Shown piece by piece: positions 54,272 through 63,608 of a stretch of 64,000 nucleotides of DNA (position 1 is the stretch's first letter; each line of letters begins with the position of its first letter). Location: the NCBI RefSeq assembly GCF_002356295.1, contig NZ_AP018042.1, positions 2,450,361 to 2,514,360 on the forward strand, written 5' to 3'. The position numbers and the translations under genes are program-made. The DNA is from Labilibaculum antarcticum. Its GTDB lineage: Bacteria; Bacteroidota; Bacteroidia; Bacteroidales; Marinifilaceae. The notes under the pieces are model-generated. The model was given only the letters and a program-made list of their open reading frames with translations, ran no database searches and was not told the origin of the DNA.

Positions 54272-55081
54272 ATGGAAAAGACAAAAGTATTGTTTGTTTC
54301 ACAAGAAATTACCCCTTATCTTCCTGAAACTGAAATGTCTGAAATAGGTAGGCATCTACCTCAAGGAATCCAAGAAAAAGGAAAAGAGATCAGAACTTTT
54401 ATGCCTCGATATGGCTGTATCAACGAGAGAAGAAATCAGTTACATGAGGTAATCCGTCTTTCTGGAATGAATTTAATAATTGATGATACTGATCATCCGT
54501 TAATTATTAAAGTTGCCTCTATTCAAGCGGCTCGCATGCAAGTTTACTTCATTGATAATGAGGATTATTTTCATAGAAAAGAGATTCTGATAGATGGAAA
54601 TGGCAATGCATTCGAAGATAATGATGAAAGAGCTATTTTCTTTGCTAGAGGTGTGCTTGAAACGGTAAAAAAATTGAGATGGGCACCAGATGTTGTGCAT
54701 TGTCAAGGCTGGTTTACTGGCTTAGTACCTTTGTACATGAAAAAAGCATTTAATGAGGATCCATTATTTACAGATACAAAAGTGGTTTTCTCGATGTATG
54801 ATGATGAATTCCCGACTCATTTCAGTAGTCAGTTTAGAGAAAAATCAATTATTGAAGGAGTTAGCCTGGAAGATGTAAGTATTTTAGAAGATGCAAATTA
54901 TGTAGCACTTCATAAATTAGCAATTGATCAGTCTGATGCTTTGATTATGGGTAGTCCTCAAATAAATGAAGAAGTTATGGCTTATGCCATTGCTTCAGGG
55001 AAGCCTTTGGTTGAGTATAAGAACAAGGATGAATATGTTTCAGCTTATTCAGAACTTTACGATGAATTAGTAGCACAATAG
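54272..55081 (+). CDS. Short glycogen/starch synthase-like protein (GT5 N-terminal domain only)
   Basis: 269 residues. The start KVLFVSQEITPYLPETEMSE and the segment PDVVHCQGWFTGLVPLYMK are the N-terminal half of GT5 glycogen synthases (ADP-glucose:glucan). The C-terminal GT-B domain with the second catalytic Glu pair is missing, and the usual KTGGL loop after the first strand is replaced by PETEMSEIGRHLPQG. Such half-size proteins beside panC are widespread in Bacteroidota. A regulatory or structural role is more likely than full synthase activity. Confidence 0.8.
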   Translation: MEKTKVLFVSQEITPYLPETEMSEIGRHLPQGIQEKGKEIRTFMPRYGCINERRNQLHEVIRLSGMNLIIDDTDHPLIIKVASIQAARMQVYFIDNEDYFHRKEILIDGNGNAFEDNDERAIFFARGVLETVKKLRWAPDVVHCQGWFTGLVPLYMKKAFNEDPLFTDTKVVFSMYDDEFPTHFSSQFREKSIIEGVSLEDVSILEDANYVALHKLAIDQSDALIMGSPQINEEVMAYAIASGKPLVEYKNKDEYVSAYSELYDELVAQ

Positions 55082-55101
55082 TTACTGATTACAATATTAT
55101 A

Positions 55102-55145
55102 AAAAGGTGTAAGTAAGCGTTGGCTTATTTACACCTTTTATTTTT
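55102..55145 (+). terminator. Intrinsic terminator
   Basis: A 17-bp stem (AAAAGGTGTAAGTAAGC, one G-T pair, loop GTTG), then a T-rich tail, right after the GT5-like gene. Confidence 0.9.
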
Positions 55146-55336
55146 TATCCTTTTTGCAATATTCTTCAAGAAGTTTGGAGAGCTTTCTAACTTATAGTAT
55201 TTTTAGCTGAATTTATAATAATTCAATCGATGATACTGGTATGGTGTTAACGTATTGAAAGTAAAACTAGTGTCTTGTTGAATGAATTGTTTTAACAAGT
55301 TTCGAGTGGTACCGAAACTGAAATATTTGTATTATT

Positions 55337-57172
55337 ATGTGTGGAATAGTTGGTTACATTGGGAATAAGCAAGCTTATCCTATACTTATAAATGGTCTGA
55401 AAAGATTGGAATACAGAGGGTATGATTCTGCCGGAGTTGCCCTTCGTACAAATCAAACTAAGGTATTTAAGTGCAAGGGAAAAGTTCAGGACTTGGAAAA
55501 TCATGTTAAAGGAAATGATGTTTCAGGAACAATTGGAATTGGACATACGCGTTGGGCGACTCACGGAGAGCCTAATGATGAAAATGCTCATCCTCATAGT
55601 TCGATGAATAATAAGTTTGTAATTATTCATAACGGTATTATTGAAAATTACTCACTTTTAAAAGAGAAGCTTACTAAAAGGGGATATACCTTTCAAAGTG
55701 ATACTGATACGGAAGTTCTTGCAAATTTGATTGAGTATATCTATTTGAAAGGTGAAGTTTCTGCAGAAATTGCTGTTCGACTGGCTTTAACAAAAGTGGT
55801 TGGGGCTTATGGTTTGGTTGTTATTTGTGAAGACGAACCTGATAAATTGATTGCTGCCAGAAAAGGAAGTCCTTTAGTAGTTGGAGTTGGTAATGGAGAA
55901 TACTTTCTTGCATCGGATGCTACTCCGATTATTGAATATACCAATAGCGTTATCTATCTGAATGATAATGATGTTGCTATTATAAGCAGGGATGAGTTGG
56001 TTTTGAAAACCATACAGAATGATAAGTTGACTCCACACATTCAACAATTGGATTTGGATATCGAGCAAATTGAAAAAGGTGGTTACGATCATTTCATGTT
56101 AAAAGAAATTTTTGAGCAAACCAGTTCTATACACGATACAATTCGAGGAAGAATTTCAACAACAAATAAAGAAGTCTTTTTAGGTGGGATAAATGATGTT
56201 ATTCCCCAATTGGTGAATGCGCGTCGAATATTAATTATTGGATGTGGAACATCATGGCATGCGGGAATGGTAGGTGAGTATTTGTTTGAAGAATTTGCCA
56301 GAATTCCTGTTGAAGTTGAATACGCATCAGAGTTTCGTTACAGAAACCCTGTAATATTTAAGGATGATATCGTTTTGGCAATCAGTCAGAGTGGTGAAAC
56401 TGCTGATACCTTGGCTGCTATTAAATTAGCCAAAGAGGCTGGAGCTACCGTTATAGGTATTTGTAATGTTGTTGGTTCAAGTATTCCTCGTGAAACACAT
56501 GCAGGAGTTTATACTCATGCCGGACCAGAAATTGGAGTTGCTTCTACAAAAGCATTTACAGCTCAGGTAACTGTTCTTACTATGATGGCAATGCTAGTTG
56601 GATACCGTAAAGGAACATTAGCTAAAGATTTGTATGAAGAGTTGATTGCAGAGATCGCGAATCTTCCTAAGAAGATCATGAGGATTTTAGATAAGGCTGA
56701 TGATATTAAAGAATTGTCGAAGAAGTATATGAATTCGACTAATGCACTTTACTTAGGACGTGGTTTCTTGTTTCCTGTAGCTCTGGAGGGTGCTCTAAAA
56801 TTAAAAGAGATTTCATATATACATGCTGAAGGATATCCTGCCGCGGAAATGAAACACGGACCAATTGCACTTATTGATGAGCAAATGCCAGTTTTCGTTG
56901 TTGCAACAAAGGATAAATCTTACGATAAAATAGTAAGCAATATTCAGGAAGTAAAAGCCAGAAAAGGTCATGTAATTGCTATTGTAACTGAAGGTGATAC
57001 CGTGATTAGTAAAATGGCCAATCACGTAATTGAAATTCCTGAGACTTTGGAAGCATTGGCTCCATTGTTAACTGTAATTCCTTTCCAGTTACTATCCTAT
57101 TACATTGCTGTTTACAGAGAGTGTAATGTTGATCAACCAAGAAATTTAGCTAAATCTGTTACTGTAGAGTAA
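55337..57172 (+). CDS. glmS: Glutamine-fructose-6-phosphate transaminase (isomerizing)
   Basis: 611 residues. The N-terminal glutaminase uses Cys2 (MCGIVGYIGNKQ) with RLEYRGYDSAGVAL, and GHTRWATHGEP and HNGIIENY as substrate loops; two SIS isomerase domains follow (GCGTSWHAGMVGEY; SQSGETADTLAAI; YAAEMKHGPIALIDE-like ending near 520). Makes glucosamine-6-phosphate for peptidoglycan and lipopolysaccharide. No glmS ribozyme upstream was seen. A terminator follows. Confidence 0.98.
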   Translation: MCGIVGYIGNKQAYPILINGLKRLEYRGYDSAGVALRTNQTKVFKCKGKVQDLENHVKGNDVSGTIGIGHTRWATHGEPNDENAHPHSSMNNKFVIIHNGIIENYSLLKEKLTKRGYTFQSDTDTEVLANLIEYIYLKGEVSAEIAVRLALTKVVGAYGLVVICEDEPDKLIAARKGSPLVVGVGNGEYFLASDATPIIEYTNSVIYLNDNDVAIISRDELVLKTIQNDKLTPHIQQLDLDIEQIEKGGYDHFMLKEIFEQTSSIHDTIRGRISTTNKEVFLGGINDVIPQLVNARRILIIGCGTSWHAGMVGEYLFEEFARIPVEVEYASEFRYRNPVIFKDDIVLAISQSGETADTLAAIKLAKEAGATVIGICNVVGSSIPRETHAGVYTHAGPEIGVASTKAFTAQVTVLTMMAMLVGYRKGTLAKDLYEELIAEIANLPKKIMRILDKADDIKELSKKYMNSTNALYLGRGFLFPVALEGALKLKEISYIHAEGYPAAEMKHGPIALIDEQMPVFVVATKDKSYDKIVSNIQEVKARKGHVIAIVTEGDTVISKMANHVIEIPETLEALAPLLTVIPFQLLSYYIAVYRECNVDQPRNLAKSVTVE

Positions 57173-57198
57173 TGTAAGTTTTGAAATACTATAAAAAG

Positions 57199-57232
57199 AG
57201 CGATGTGATTAATTCACATCGCTTTTCTTTTT
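57199..57232. terminator. Bidirectional terminator between glmS and rfbB
   Basis: Stem AGCGATGTGA / TCACATCGCT with A-rich left and T-rich right flanks; serves both convergent genes. Confidence 0.9.
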
Positions 57233-58286
57233 ATCGGTTGGTATATTGTTGTTCGTAAAATTTTTCGTAGTCGCCCGACAGGATATTTTCCAGCCAGTCC
57301 AAGTTCTTCAAATACCAATCAACTGTTTGTTCAAATCCTTCTTCGAATCGTATGCTTGGTTTCCAACCCAATTCTTTCTCAATTTTTGAAGCATCAATGG
57401 CATAACGTTGGTCATGACCTGCCCGGTCTTTAACGAAAGAGATTAATTGCCGAGAGCTACCCATTTGCCGATTTAATTTATGATCCATTATATCGCATAA
57501 CTTTTTCACCAAATCGAGGTTAGACCATTCATTATTTCCACCGATATTATAGGTCTCACCAATTTTCCCATCATGATAAATTGAATCAATTGCTAAAGCA
57601 TGATCTTCAACAAACAGCCAATCTCTGATGTTATCCCCTTTGCCATAAATAGGCAATGGTTTGGAATTTTTAATGTTGTTAATTACCAAAGGAATGAGTT
57701 TTTCGGGAAACTGATTTGCGCCATAATTATTAGAGCAATTCGACAAGACAACAGGCAGTTTGTAGGTGTGAAAATAAGCTCGGACCAAATGATCAGAACT
57801 AGCTTTTGAAGCGGAGTAAGGACTTCTTGGATCGTAGGATGTTTCTTCTGTAAACTTCCCTGTTTTTCCTAAAGAACCATATACTTCATCGGTAGAAATA
57901 TGGTAGAACTTTTTACCCTCCATATCATTTTCCCAGCATTCTTTAGCCACATTAAGAAGGTTTACGGTTCCCACAATATTTGTCATGATAAAGGCTAAAG
58001 GATCAGAAATTGATCTGTCTACATGCGACTCAGCCGCTAAATGTAAAACTCCTTCAAATTTGAATTTTTTGAATAAGCGCGAAACAAATGCCAAATCTGT
58101 AATATCACCTTTAATAAAAGTGTAATTCGATTCGGTGTCGATATCTTTTAAATTTTCTAAATTGCCGGCATAAGTAAGGGCATCCAGATTAATGATTTGA
58201 TAGTTAGGATATTTGTTTACAAACAAACGAACTACATGTGAACCTATAAATCCGGCTCCTCCTGTAATTAATATATTTTTTTTCAC
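57231..58286 (-). CDS. rfbB: dTDP-glucose 4,6-dehydratase
   Basis: 351 residues of the extended SDR family. NAD-binding ITGGAGFIGSHVVR, active site YSASKASSDHLVRAY with HISTDEVYGSLG, and HLAAESHVDRSISDPLAF. Makes dTDP-4-keto-6-deoxyglucose, precursor of dTDP-rhamnose and other surface sugars. The other rml genes are not in the window, so its sugar product is not fixed. Confidence 0.96.
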   Translation of the reverse strand: MKKNILITGGAGFIGSHVVRLFVNKYPNYQIINLDALTYAGNLENLKDIDTESNYTFIKGDITDLAFVSRLFKKFKFEGVLHLAAESHVDRSISDPLAFIMTNIVGTVNLLNVAKECWENDMEGKKFYHISTDEVYGSLGKTGKFTEETSYDPRSPYSASKASSDHLVRAYFHTYKLPVVLSNCSNNYGANQFPEKLIPLVINNIKNSKPLPIYGKGDNIRDWLFVEDHALAIDSIYHDGKIGETYNIGGNNEWSNLDLVKKLCDIMDHKLNRQMGSSRQLISFVKDRAGHDQRYAIDASKIEKELGWKPSIRFEEGFEQTVDWYLKNLDWLENILSGDYEKFYEQQYTNR

Positions 58287-58522
58287 GTTCGGTTAAATTA
58301 ATTGTTGTTTTCTATCTTAAAATACTCATAATTAGTAAAGAGTTAAAATAAGTAAACAGTTTCTTGTTAAATCATTTCGTAATTAAAACAAGTTGAGATG
58401 CACTATATATCAAAAATACAATTATTTCCACGATAACCGATCGGAATAAGGGGACAGATATTTCTTTTTGCATTTCGAAAAGCTTGGTTTATAGCTGATT
58501 AATTTTTTTACCGTGAATTCGA

Positions 58523-58553
58523 TTTGAGTGGTGTGTATTTTTGATTATATTTG
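58523..58553 (+). promoter_or_regulatory. Bacteroidota promoter of the HU/SPOR gene
   Basis: TTTG at 58523-58526, a 19-base spacer and TATATTTG (perfect TAnnTTTG) at 58546-58553; a second box TATTTTTG lies at 58536. Transcription would begin within a few bases of the ATG at 58560, giving a very short or no leader. Confidence 0.6.
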
Positions 58554-58559
58554 TCTACT

Positions 58560-59504
58560 ATGCTTGATGTATCAAAATATATAAAAGAACTTTTATTTAT
58601 TCACGATTGTGTGATATTGCCTGGGTTTGGTGGTTTCGTTGCCAATTATAAGCCAGCTAATATTGATGATAATTTGAATGTGGGTTTCCCGCCATCCAAA
58701 GCTATTGGATTCAATCGTAATTTGTCTAAAAATGATGGATTACTGATTAATAGATTGGCTGAATCGGAAAATTTGAGTTATTCAGAAGCTGAAAAGTCAG
58801 TTCAGTTTTTTACGGAAGATATAGGTGTTAGAATTCAACGCGGAGAAAGAGTAAATCTTGCTCAGCTTGGTTGCTTTTATAATGATAGAAGGCATAATCT
58901 TCTTTTTGAACCATCCAAGGAATTAAATTATTTAGCAGATGCATTTGGATTGGAACAGCTTGAGCTACCTAAACTTTCAGTATTAGGAGCAGAAAAAAAT
59001 AATCCGGTAGTTATTTCTCAGACTAAGGTGAGATCTCTATTTACTGCAAAACGATTGTGGTATGCAGCAGCTACTATTCCTTTTGTATTGACAATAGCTT
59101 TACTACCAATGAATTCGGAACGTTCATTTTTGGGTAACGAGGCTTCCATGGGAATGATGGAAAGTAAAAAGGAAATAACTGAGAAAATAGTTCAATTAAA
59201 ACCTGTTATTTCTCCACTAGAGGAGTTGGTAGCATTCGAACCTAAGATAAAGCTTGATACTGAGGTGAATCTGGTACAAGAGGGAAAATTCTATTTAATT
59301 TCAGGAAGTTTCACATCGATACAAAATGCGGAAATATTGAAACAGGAATTGGTTAGTAAATCATATCCTGCGCTGATAATTAAAAATAAGAATTTGTATT
59401 CCGTTGCTATCAATCAGTTTGAAAAAAGAGCAGATGCAGATTCATTTAAAAAGAAAGTTATTGGCAAAAATCCAAAAGCTTTTTGCTGGGTTTTGAAAAA
59501 ATAA
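58560..59504 (+). CDS. HU-CCDC81 and SPOR domain protein
   Basis: About 314 residues. The N-terminal HU-CCDC81 domain (LDVSKYIKELLFIHDCVILPGFGG, given in pieces; GFVANYKPA) is Bacteroidota-typical, a membrane segment lies near 165-182 and a SPOR domain near 240-314 (YLISGSFTSIQNAEILKQEL). SPOR domains bind denuded peptidoglycan at division sites, so the protein probably takes part in cell-wall or division work. ATG at 58560 preferred over TTG at 58551. A terminator follows. Confidence 0.88.
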   Translation: MLDVSKYIKELLFIHDCVILPGFGGFVANYKPANIDDNLNVGFPPSKAIGFNRNLSKNDGLLINRLAESENLSYSEAEKSVQFFTEDIGVRIQRGERVNLAQLGCFYNDRRHNLLFEPSKELNYLADAFGLEQLELPKLSVLGAEKNNPVVISQTKVRSLFTAKRLWYAAATIPFVLTIALLPMNSERSFLGNEASMGMMESKKEITEKIVQLKPVISPLEELVAFEPKIKLDTEVNLVQEGKFYLISGSFTSIQNAEILKQELVSKSYPALIIKNKNLYSVAINQFEKRADADSFKKKVIGKNPKAFCWVLKK

Positions 59505-59557
59505 GGCATTATGAGTCGTCCTTAAATAGGCTGACAATCTTTATAAATTATTATATG

Positions 59558-59588
59558 ATCCAGTGAGGCTAGCTTCACTGGATTTTTT
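59558..59588 (+). terminator. Intrinsic terminator
   Basis: Stem ATCCAGTGA / TCACTGGAT, loop GGCTAGCT, then T6; within 55 bases of the HU/SPOR stop. Confidence 0.9.
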
Positions 59589-59791
59589 GTTGTGCTAGAT
59601 TCGAGGTTTTAAAATTTTGTATACACACAAAAACTCCGAGAACTCCTGAACTCAGAGAAAGGGATAAAGAATTGGAACAACAGAACAATAGTATCTGAAG
59701 TTGTGTTTGAACAAGACAATAATTAATAGGCTGTTCAAAAAATGGATACTCTTTTTTTTCACAACATTTTTTATTTTTCAATCGGTTAAAA
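59589..59791. other. Intergenic stretch upstream of the GntR-type regulator
   Basis: AT-rich, without a plausible gene. The minus-strand frame 59575-59841 (88 codons) runs through the terminator and the operator and is not accepted. GGTTAAAACC near 59784 is a short palindrome next to the operator repeats. Confidence 0.4.
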
Positions 59792-59811
59792 CCCAACCAG
59801 TACCTAACAGT
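59792..59811. promoter_or_regulatory. Putative operator: two 10-bp direct repeats upstream of the regulator
   Basis: CCCAACCAGT and ACCTAACAGT lie in tandem, one helical turn apart. The pair is nearly the same as ACCAACCAGT-ACCAACCAGT at 60956-60975 in front of the gal operon. It covers the -33 region of the promoter whose -7 box is at 59824, which suggests self-regulation. Confidence 0.6.
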
Positions 59812-59823
59812 TGAAAAAATGAT

Positions 59824-59831
59824 TACATTTG
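59824..59831 (+). promoter_or_regulatory. -7 promoter box of the GntR-type regulator
   Basis: TACATTTG is a perfect TAnnTTTG box, 34 bases before the start codon. Confidence 0.6.
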
Positions 59832-59865
59832 TTTTTTTCAATTACGATTTAAATATCAATACTAT

Positions 59866-60879
59866 ATGCCTTCAAGCCTCTTTGCAGTCTCTAGCGAGTC
59901 AGGAGTTCCAAAATACAAGCAACTAATAAATTCTTTGTATCATTCCATTGAAAATGGGGATGTTACCATTGGTGATCAGTTGCCTTCAATTAATGCAATT
60001 TGTAAAGAATTTAAGTTGTCCAGAGATACTGTACTGGTTGCTTTTAATGAATTAAAAGCACGTGGAGTTATCTCATCAGTTCCTGGGAAAGGTTACTATT
60101 TGGAGAGCAATATTACTCAGCTTAAGCACAATATTTTCTTGCTTTTCGAAGAATTTAATGTATTTAAAGAAATTCTGTACAATTCATTTTTGGAAAGTCT
60201 TCAAGGACAGGCTACTGTTGATATTTATTTTCATCATTTTAATGAAAGAGTATTTAAAGAGTTGATTGAAAATAATAATGGCAAGTATACTTCCTATGTT
60301 ATAATGCCTGCAAAATTTAAAGATGTTTACTCCGTTTTAAAACAACTTCCTCAGGAAAAGGTTTATATTTTGGATCAAACAAACCTTACTTTAAAAAAGC
60401 ATTATCCTGCGGTTTATCAAAATTTTAAGAAAGATGTGTTTGAGGCTCTTTCGTCTGGGATTGATTTGTTAAAGAAATATAAGAAGGTGTATATGGTTTA
60501 CCCTGGAGGAAAGGAACCCGAAGGGCAGTTATTGGGATTTAAAAAATTTGCAGAGCAATTTGCAGGCGAGTGGGAGTTTGATGTAATACCTAGTTTAAAG
60601 GGGCATACAATTAATAAATTGGAGGCGTATATTGTTCCCAATGATATTGATATGGTTTCTTTGGTTAAAGAAGCGAATGCCAATCAGTTTAAAATAGGTG
60701 AGGAATTAGGGATTATTTCCTATAACGACACTCCACTTAAAGAAATTGTTGCCAGTGGAATAACTACCATAAGCACTGATTTTAAGGAAATGGGAGAATT
60801 GTTAGCAAGAATGGTTTTAGGCGGTGAAAAAAAATTGATACAAAACAAGTGTGAATTAATAAGGAGAGGATCCTTATAA
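59866..60879 (+). CDS. GntR-family regulator with sugar-binding domain, probable gal regulator
   Basis: 337 residues: a GntR winged helix-turn-helix (about 10-78; PKYKQLINSLYHSIENGDV, INAICKEFKLSRDTVLVAFN, KGYYLESN) followed by a LacI-like Peripla_BP_3 sugar-binding domain (about 90-330; GIISYNDTPLKEIVASGITT). This hybrid resembles AraR-type repressors of Gram-positives. It lies directly upstream of galT-galE-galK on the same strand and shares tandem 10-bp motifs with the gal leader, so it very probably controls galactose use and itself. The effector is inferred. Confidence 0.9.
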   Translation: MPSSLFAVSSESGVPKYKQLINSLYHSIENGDVTIGDQLPSINAICKEFKLSRDTVLVAFNELKARGVISSVPGKGYYLESNITQLKHNIFLLFEEFNVFKEILYNSFLESLQGQATVDIYFHHFNERVFKELIENNNGKYTSYVIMPAKFKDVYSVLKQLPQEKVYILDQTNLTLKKHYPAVYQNFKKDVFEALSSGIDLLKKYKKVYMVYPGGKEPEGQLLGFKKFAEQFAGEWEFDVIPSLKGHTINKLEAYIVPNDIDMVSLVKEANANQFKIGEELGIISYNDTPLKEIVASGITTISTDFKEMGELLARMVLGGEKKLIQNKCELIRRGSL

Positions 60880-60955
60880 TCTGGAATTGATCGAATTAAG
60901 CCCAATTTGCGAATAGTTTTTTGGGATTTAATGAAAAAAAACTATATTTACGGAC

Positions 60956-60975
60956 ACCAACCAGTACCAACCAGT
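60956..60975. promoter_or_regulatory. Putative operator: perfect 10-bp tandem repeat upstream of the gal operon
   Basis: ACCAACCAGT occurs twice without a gap. The same arrangement with three mismatches precedes the regulator gene. The most economical reading is binding of the GntR-type regulator at both places. Confidence 0.65.
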
Positions 60976-61493
60976 CGGTAAATCATGTTTAAGATGTTAA
61001 TTTAGTATGTAATGTTCTGTTGATCAGGTTTTAATGTTATATTTTCATACTTGTTAACGTAAAAATTTGTTGTTTGATTTAATGGACTGCTAACGATTGT
61101 TTTGTTTATTAAATCAGGATTTATTTTAAGTGGAGTAATTTATTTACTCTTTATAGATTTTGAGAAGGGAAAAAAAGTTTACTCAATACATTTAAAATGT
61201 AAGAGACTTAATTGTGGATTTGTTTTGAATAGGATTGAGGTAAGTAAAGAATACATATGTAATTGGTATCGTTTAGATGCAGAAAGATACAATGAACGAG
61301 TTGAAGAATGTCGGGCTGCTGTTGACGCAATTACCCCCTCAAAGTTAATTGCACAATTGGGTGAATTAGGCCCGGCATAATTCAATTTTTAGTCAGATAA
61401 AATAGAAATAAAATGGTTCTTAAAGAGTCTGTTACCTTTTTACAGAAATTGGCAGCGGAGGGAAATGAATCGAAAATATTAAATAAAGTAGCT
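60976..61493 (+). other. Long leader before galT with an unassigned 92-codon frame
   Basis: 518 bases separate the operator from the galT start. A frame from TTG 61102 to 61380 has no ATG; its last 40 residues (RYNERVEECRAAVDAITPSK, then LIAQLGELGPA) look protein-like and more GC-rich than the rest. A second stretch, 61413-61493, is open in the galT frame ([20 protein letters not shown]). I cannot assign either. They may be a leader peptide, gene relic or part of an RNA leader. Confidence 0.35.
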
Positions 61494-62540
61494 ATGAGTA
61501 AGTTTGATTATATCGAGAATCCTCACAGAAGGTACAATCCTTTAACTGGAGAATGGGTGCTTGTTTCACCACACAGATCGAAACGTCCTTGGCAAGGACA
61601 AGTTGAGAAAGTTATTGAAGATGTTCGTCCATCTCATGATCCGAAATGTTTTTTGTGTCCCGGAAACGATAGAATTGGTGGGGAGAAAAATCCTAACTAC
61701 GAGGATGTTTACTCTTTTCAGAATGATTTCAGTGCTTTATTACAAGATACTCCAAAAGGAAAATTTGAAGATGGTGATCTTTTCAAAGCAGAAAGCGAAT
61801 CAGGTGTTTGTAAAGTAATTTGCTTTAGTCCTGATCATAGCTTAACCGTTCCGGAAATGAAGGTGGAGAATATCCGCAAGGTAGTTGATCTTTGGTGCAA
61901 GGAATATAAGGAATTGGGAGATCGCGAAGATATTGGTTATGTGCAAATCTTTGAAAATAAGGGTTCTATCATGGGATGTTCAAATCCACACCCACATGGA
62001 CAAATTTGGGCATCAGGATTAGTTCCTTTAGAAACGTCGAAAGAATCTGAAACTCAGAAAGAATATTTCGAAAAACATGGCAGAACAATGCTATTGGATT
62101 ATTTAAATAGCGAATTGGAAAAAAAGGAAAGAATTTTAGCTGAAAATGATTCTTTTGTTGCTTTGGTTCCATTTTGGGCTGTTTGGCCTTTCGAAACCAT
62201 GATTATAAGTAAAAGAGCAGTTTCTGACTTATTGGAATTAACCGACGAGGAGAGAACTGATTTAGCAGATATCTATAAGAAACTGACAATAATGTATGAT
62301 AATTTATTTGAAGTTTCTTTCGCTTATTCAGCAGGATTGCATCAGGCTCCTACCGATGGAGAAGAGCACCCTGAATGGCACTTACACATGCATTTCTATC
62401 CACCATTATTACGCTCGGCTAGCGTTAAAAAGTTTATGGTTGGATATGAAATGTTGGGTACTCCACAAAGAGATATAACTGCCGAAGGTGCAGCTAAAAG
62501 ATTGAAGGATTTGTCTTTGCAACACTACAAACAAAAATAG
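61494..62540 (+). CDS. galT: Galactose-1-phosphate uridylyltransferase
   Basis: 348 residues with the start at 61494. The active site lies in [15 protein letters not shown], with His166 and His168 (the latter being the uridylylated one) at almost the same positions as in the E. coli enzyme (164/166; also 348 residues), which supports this start over ATG 61413. Zinc-site CFLCPGN and [16 protein letters not shown] are also present. Exchanges UDP between glucose-1-phosphate and galactose-1-phosphate in the Leloir pathway. galE begins three bases later. Confidence 0.95.
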   Translation: MSKFDYIENPHRRYNPLTGEWVLVSPHRSKRPWQGQVEKVIEDVRPSHDPKCFLCPGNDRIGGEKNPNYEDVYSFQNDFSALLQDTPKGKFEDGDLFKAESESGVCKVICFSPDHSLTVPEMKVENIRKVVDLWCKEYKELGDREDIGYVQIFENKGSIMGCSNPHPHGQIWASGLVPLETSKESETQKEYFEKHGRTMLLDYLNSELEKKERILAENDSFVALVPFWAVWPFETMIISKRAVSDLLELTDEERTDLADIYKKLTIMYDNLFEVSFAYSAGLHQAPTDGEEHPEWHLHMHFYPPLLRSASVKKFMVGYEMLGTPQRDITAEGAAKRLKDLSLQHYKQK

Positions 62541-62543
62541 ACC

Positions 62544-63575
62544 ATGAAGGGAAAAATATTAGTAACTGGTGGAACTGGGTATATTGGTTCGCATACAACA
62601 GTTGAGTTAATCAATAAGGGGTACGAAGTTGTTATTATTGACAATTTATCAAACTCTAAAGCAGGTGTTATTGATAGCATCGAAAAAATAAGTGGAACTC
62701 GCCCAAAGTTCTATGAAATGGATTTGCTTGATCAAGTTAAATTGGATGGTTTCTTTGCAGAAAATAATGATTTACAGGGGATTATTCATTTCGCAGCAGC
62801 AAAAGCTGTAGGTGAATCGGTGCAAATCCCATTGCATTATTACCGCAATAACTTGGTTACCATGCTAAATTTATTGGAGGGAATGAAGAAGTATGAAATC
62901 GAAAATTTTGTATTCTCATCATCTTGTACTGTTTATGGTCAGCCAGATGAATTGCCAGTAACAGAAAATGCTCCTATTAAACCCGCAGAATCTCCTTATG
63001 GATATACCAAGCAGGTGAACGAAAGTATTTTGAAAGATACTATTGCATCTGGTGCGAAAATTAAAGGAATTGCTTTACGTTATTTTAATCCTATTGGAGC
63101 TCATCATTCGGGGCTTATCGGAGAATTGCCAATTGGTGTTCCTGCTAATTTAATGCCATTCATTACTCAAACAGCTTTTGGTTTACGTGATCAGTTAAGT
63201 GTATTTGGTGACGATTATGATACTACAGATGGTTCTTGTGTTCGTGATTATATTCATGTTGTTGATTTGGCTAAGGCTCATATTATTGCTATCGAGCGTA
63301 TGATGAATGGTAAAAATAATGCCTCTTACGAGATGTTTAATATCGGCACAGGTAATGGGTTTTCGGTATTTGAAGTTATTAAATCTTTCGAAAAAACATC
63401 CGGTAAGAAGTTGAACTATGTAGTTGCTCCACGAAGAGCTGGCGATATTGTTAAAATTTGGGCTGATACAACCATTGGAAATACCGTTTTAGGTTGGAAA
63501 GCTGAAAAAACGCTTGATGAAATGACCAAATCTGCATGGGATTGGGAGAATAACTATAGAGCATCAATTAAATAA
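62544..63575 (+). CDS. galE: UDP-glucose 4-epimerase
   Basis: 343 residues of the extended SDR family. ILVTGGTGYIGSHTTVELI binds NAD, with SSSCTVYGQPDELPVTEN and the catalytic YGYTK (Tyr and Lys) and PIGAHHSGLIGELPIGVPAN in the substrate region. Interconverts UDP-galactose and UDP-glucose. Middle gene of galT-galE-galK, starting three bases after galT. Confidence 0.97.
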   Translation: MKGKILVTGGTGYIGSHTTVELINKGYEVVIIDNLSNSKAGVIDSIEKISGTRPKFYEMDLLDQVKLDGFFAENNDLQGIIHFAAAKAVGESVQIPLHYYRNNLVTMLNLLEGMKKYEIENFVFSSSCTVYGQPDELPVTENAPIKPAESPYGYTKQVNESILKDTIASGAKIKGIALRYFNPIGAHHSGLIGELPIGVPANLMPFITQTAFGLRDQLSVFGDDYDTTDGSCVRDYIHVVDLAKAHIIAIERMMNGKNNASYEMFNIGTGNGFSVFEVIKSFEKTSGKKLNYVVAPRRAGDIVKIWADTTIGNTVLGWKAEKTLDEMTKSAWDWENNYRASIK

Positions 63576-63608
63576 TAGATTCAACACAAATTTTTTAAAT
63601 ATAATACG

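Noticed and set aside
55146-55336. glmS ribozyme
   Set aside because: The catalytic core sequence is not present upstream of glmS; only an ordinary AT-rich leader.
59575-59841. 88-codon minus-strand gene
   Set aside because: Runs through a clear terminator and the operator/promoter of the next gene; repetitive Ser/Leu product.
61413-61493. N-terminal extension of GalT
   Set aside because: The 27 extra residues are not family-like, and with the later start the active-site histidines fall at the positions expected from the E. coli enzyme.
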